Assembly (NCBI GenBank): GCA_016788885.1
Contig: JAEURX010000055.1
Coordinates: forward strand, 1 to 64,000
Length of the DNA stretch: 64,000 bases
Source of the DNA: Nitrospira sp.
Lineage (GTDB): Bacteria > Nitrospirota > Nitrospiria > Nitrospirales > Nitrospiraceae
Reading direction: 5' to 3'
How positions within the stretch are numbered: position 1 is the stretch's first letter; every line of letters starts with the position of its first letter. A program made the position numbers and the translations under genes. Below the pieces are notes generated by a model that saw only the letters and a program-made list of their open reading frames with translations, was not told where the DNA came from and did no database searches. Shown piece by piece: positions 63,885 through 64,000 of this stretch.

Positions 63885-63914
63885 CGCTTCACGCTTCACG
63901 AGATACGCTTCACG
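63885..63914. repeat. short direct repeat CGCTTCACG, three copies
   Basis: CGCTTCACG occurs at 63885-63893, 63892-63900 and 63906-63914, just before the start of the M16-type gene. It looks like a simple intergenic repeat family rather than coding sequence. Confidence 0.55.
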
Positions 63915-63925
63915 AACAACGCGCC

Positions 63926-64000
63926 TCATCGAGCCACCTCACCCGCAGCGGCCATCTTCTTGTCTGCCGACTTTTTCACCAACACTCCCACCGTACGGTT
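63926..64000 (-). CDS. 3' end of an upstream gene (partial)
   Basis: Only the last 24 codons and stop (63926-63928) are in the window. They encode a Lys/Ala-rich end (VLVKKSADKKMAAAGEVAR). The stop overlaps by ATGA an ATG that is in frame with the M16-type gene. By position and family habit this may be the active M16 peptidase partner, but the sequence here cannot show it. Confidence 0.5.
   Translation of the reverse strand, partial: NRTVGVLVKKSADKKMAAAGEVAR

Overview
The window reads as chromosomal DNA of a GC-rich Gram-negative bacterium, most likely a Nitrospira-type member of the Nitrospirota. This is inferred from gene content: a short two-domain copper nitrite reductase (NirK), a complex I/hydrogenase-4-like membrane complex without nickel ligands, many lipoproteins and outer-membrane barrels, and lptE (so LPS transport). 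No phylogenetic marker was searched. I see no phage, plasmid, IS element or CRISPR array.

Layout. 1-5.9 kb: an alpha/beta hydrolase cut by the window edge, two paralogous outer-membrane barrels around a TRL-like lipoprotein, a PEGA lipoprotein, and a DUF3015 + DUF4105 (Lnb-type) pair. 5.9-8.4 kb: phosphoesterase, M48 protease, AIM24-like protein. 8.5-10.7 kb: three overlapping signalling genes (small HD-GYP-N-like protein, HDOD, degenerate GGDEF). 10.7-12.5 kb: ECF sigma factor operon with a membrane protein, a small exported protein and a DUF3106 protein. 13.0-17.7 kb: a 1586-residue TPR/low-complexity/membrane protein with a repeated Trp-centred motif. 18.3-21.5 kb: a probable glycosylglycerate osmolyte module (GT81-like synthase, MPGP-type phosphatase, MscS-like channel). 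21.7-23.1 kb: three tandem PilZ proteins. 23.7-24.9 kb: a RidA-like lipoprotein and an unknown protein with a natural His6 tract.

25.6-31.2 kb is housekeeping: tRNA-His, pyrF, rpsT and the conserved leuS-lptE-holA cluster. 31.4-38.3 kb: methyltransferase, a 1314-residue hybrid histidine kinase, a YrfG-like nucleotidase and der. 38.5-44.6 kb: a duplicated-domain exported protein, an ECF sigma factor with zinc anti-sigma factor and cytochrome c, secreted proteins and a zinc alcohol dehydrogenase. 44.8-45.7 kb: nirK with an inverted repeat upstream. 45.9-51.0 kb: M20 peptidase, exported proteins, a beta-hydroxyacid dehydrogenase-family enzyme and a porin-like barrel.

51.1-58.6 kb holds a six-gene operon (NuoL/M-like, NuoH-like, HyfE-like, HyfF-like, NuoCD/HyfG-like, NuoB/HyfI-like). 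Its large subunit lacks all four Ni-Fe cysteines, matching 'energy-converting hydrogenase-related' (Ehr) complexes. 58.8-61.1 kb: a DUF1566 lipid- or periplasm-directed protein and two adjacent HEXXH membrane proteins (one site-2 protease). 61.4-64 kb: an XRE-MBL fusion and a catalytically dead M16-family subunit, with the end of another gene at the edge.

Genes at the ends are truncated. Start sites were chosen by Shine-Dalgarno spacing, family N-termini and operon overlaps; the ambiguous ones are flagged. Family names are from recognising motifs by eye, not from searches.
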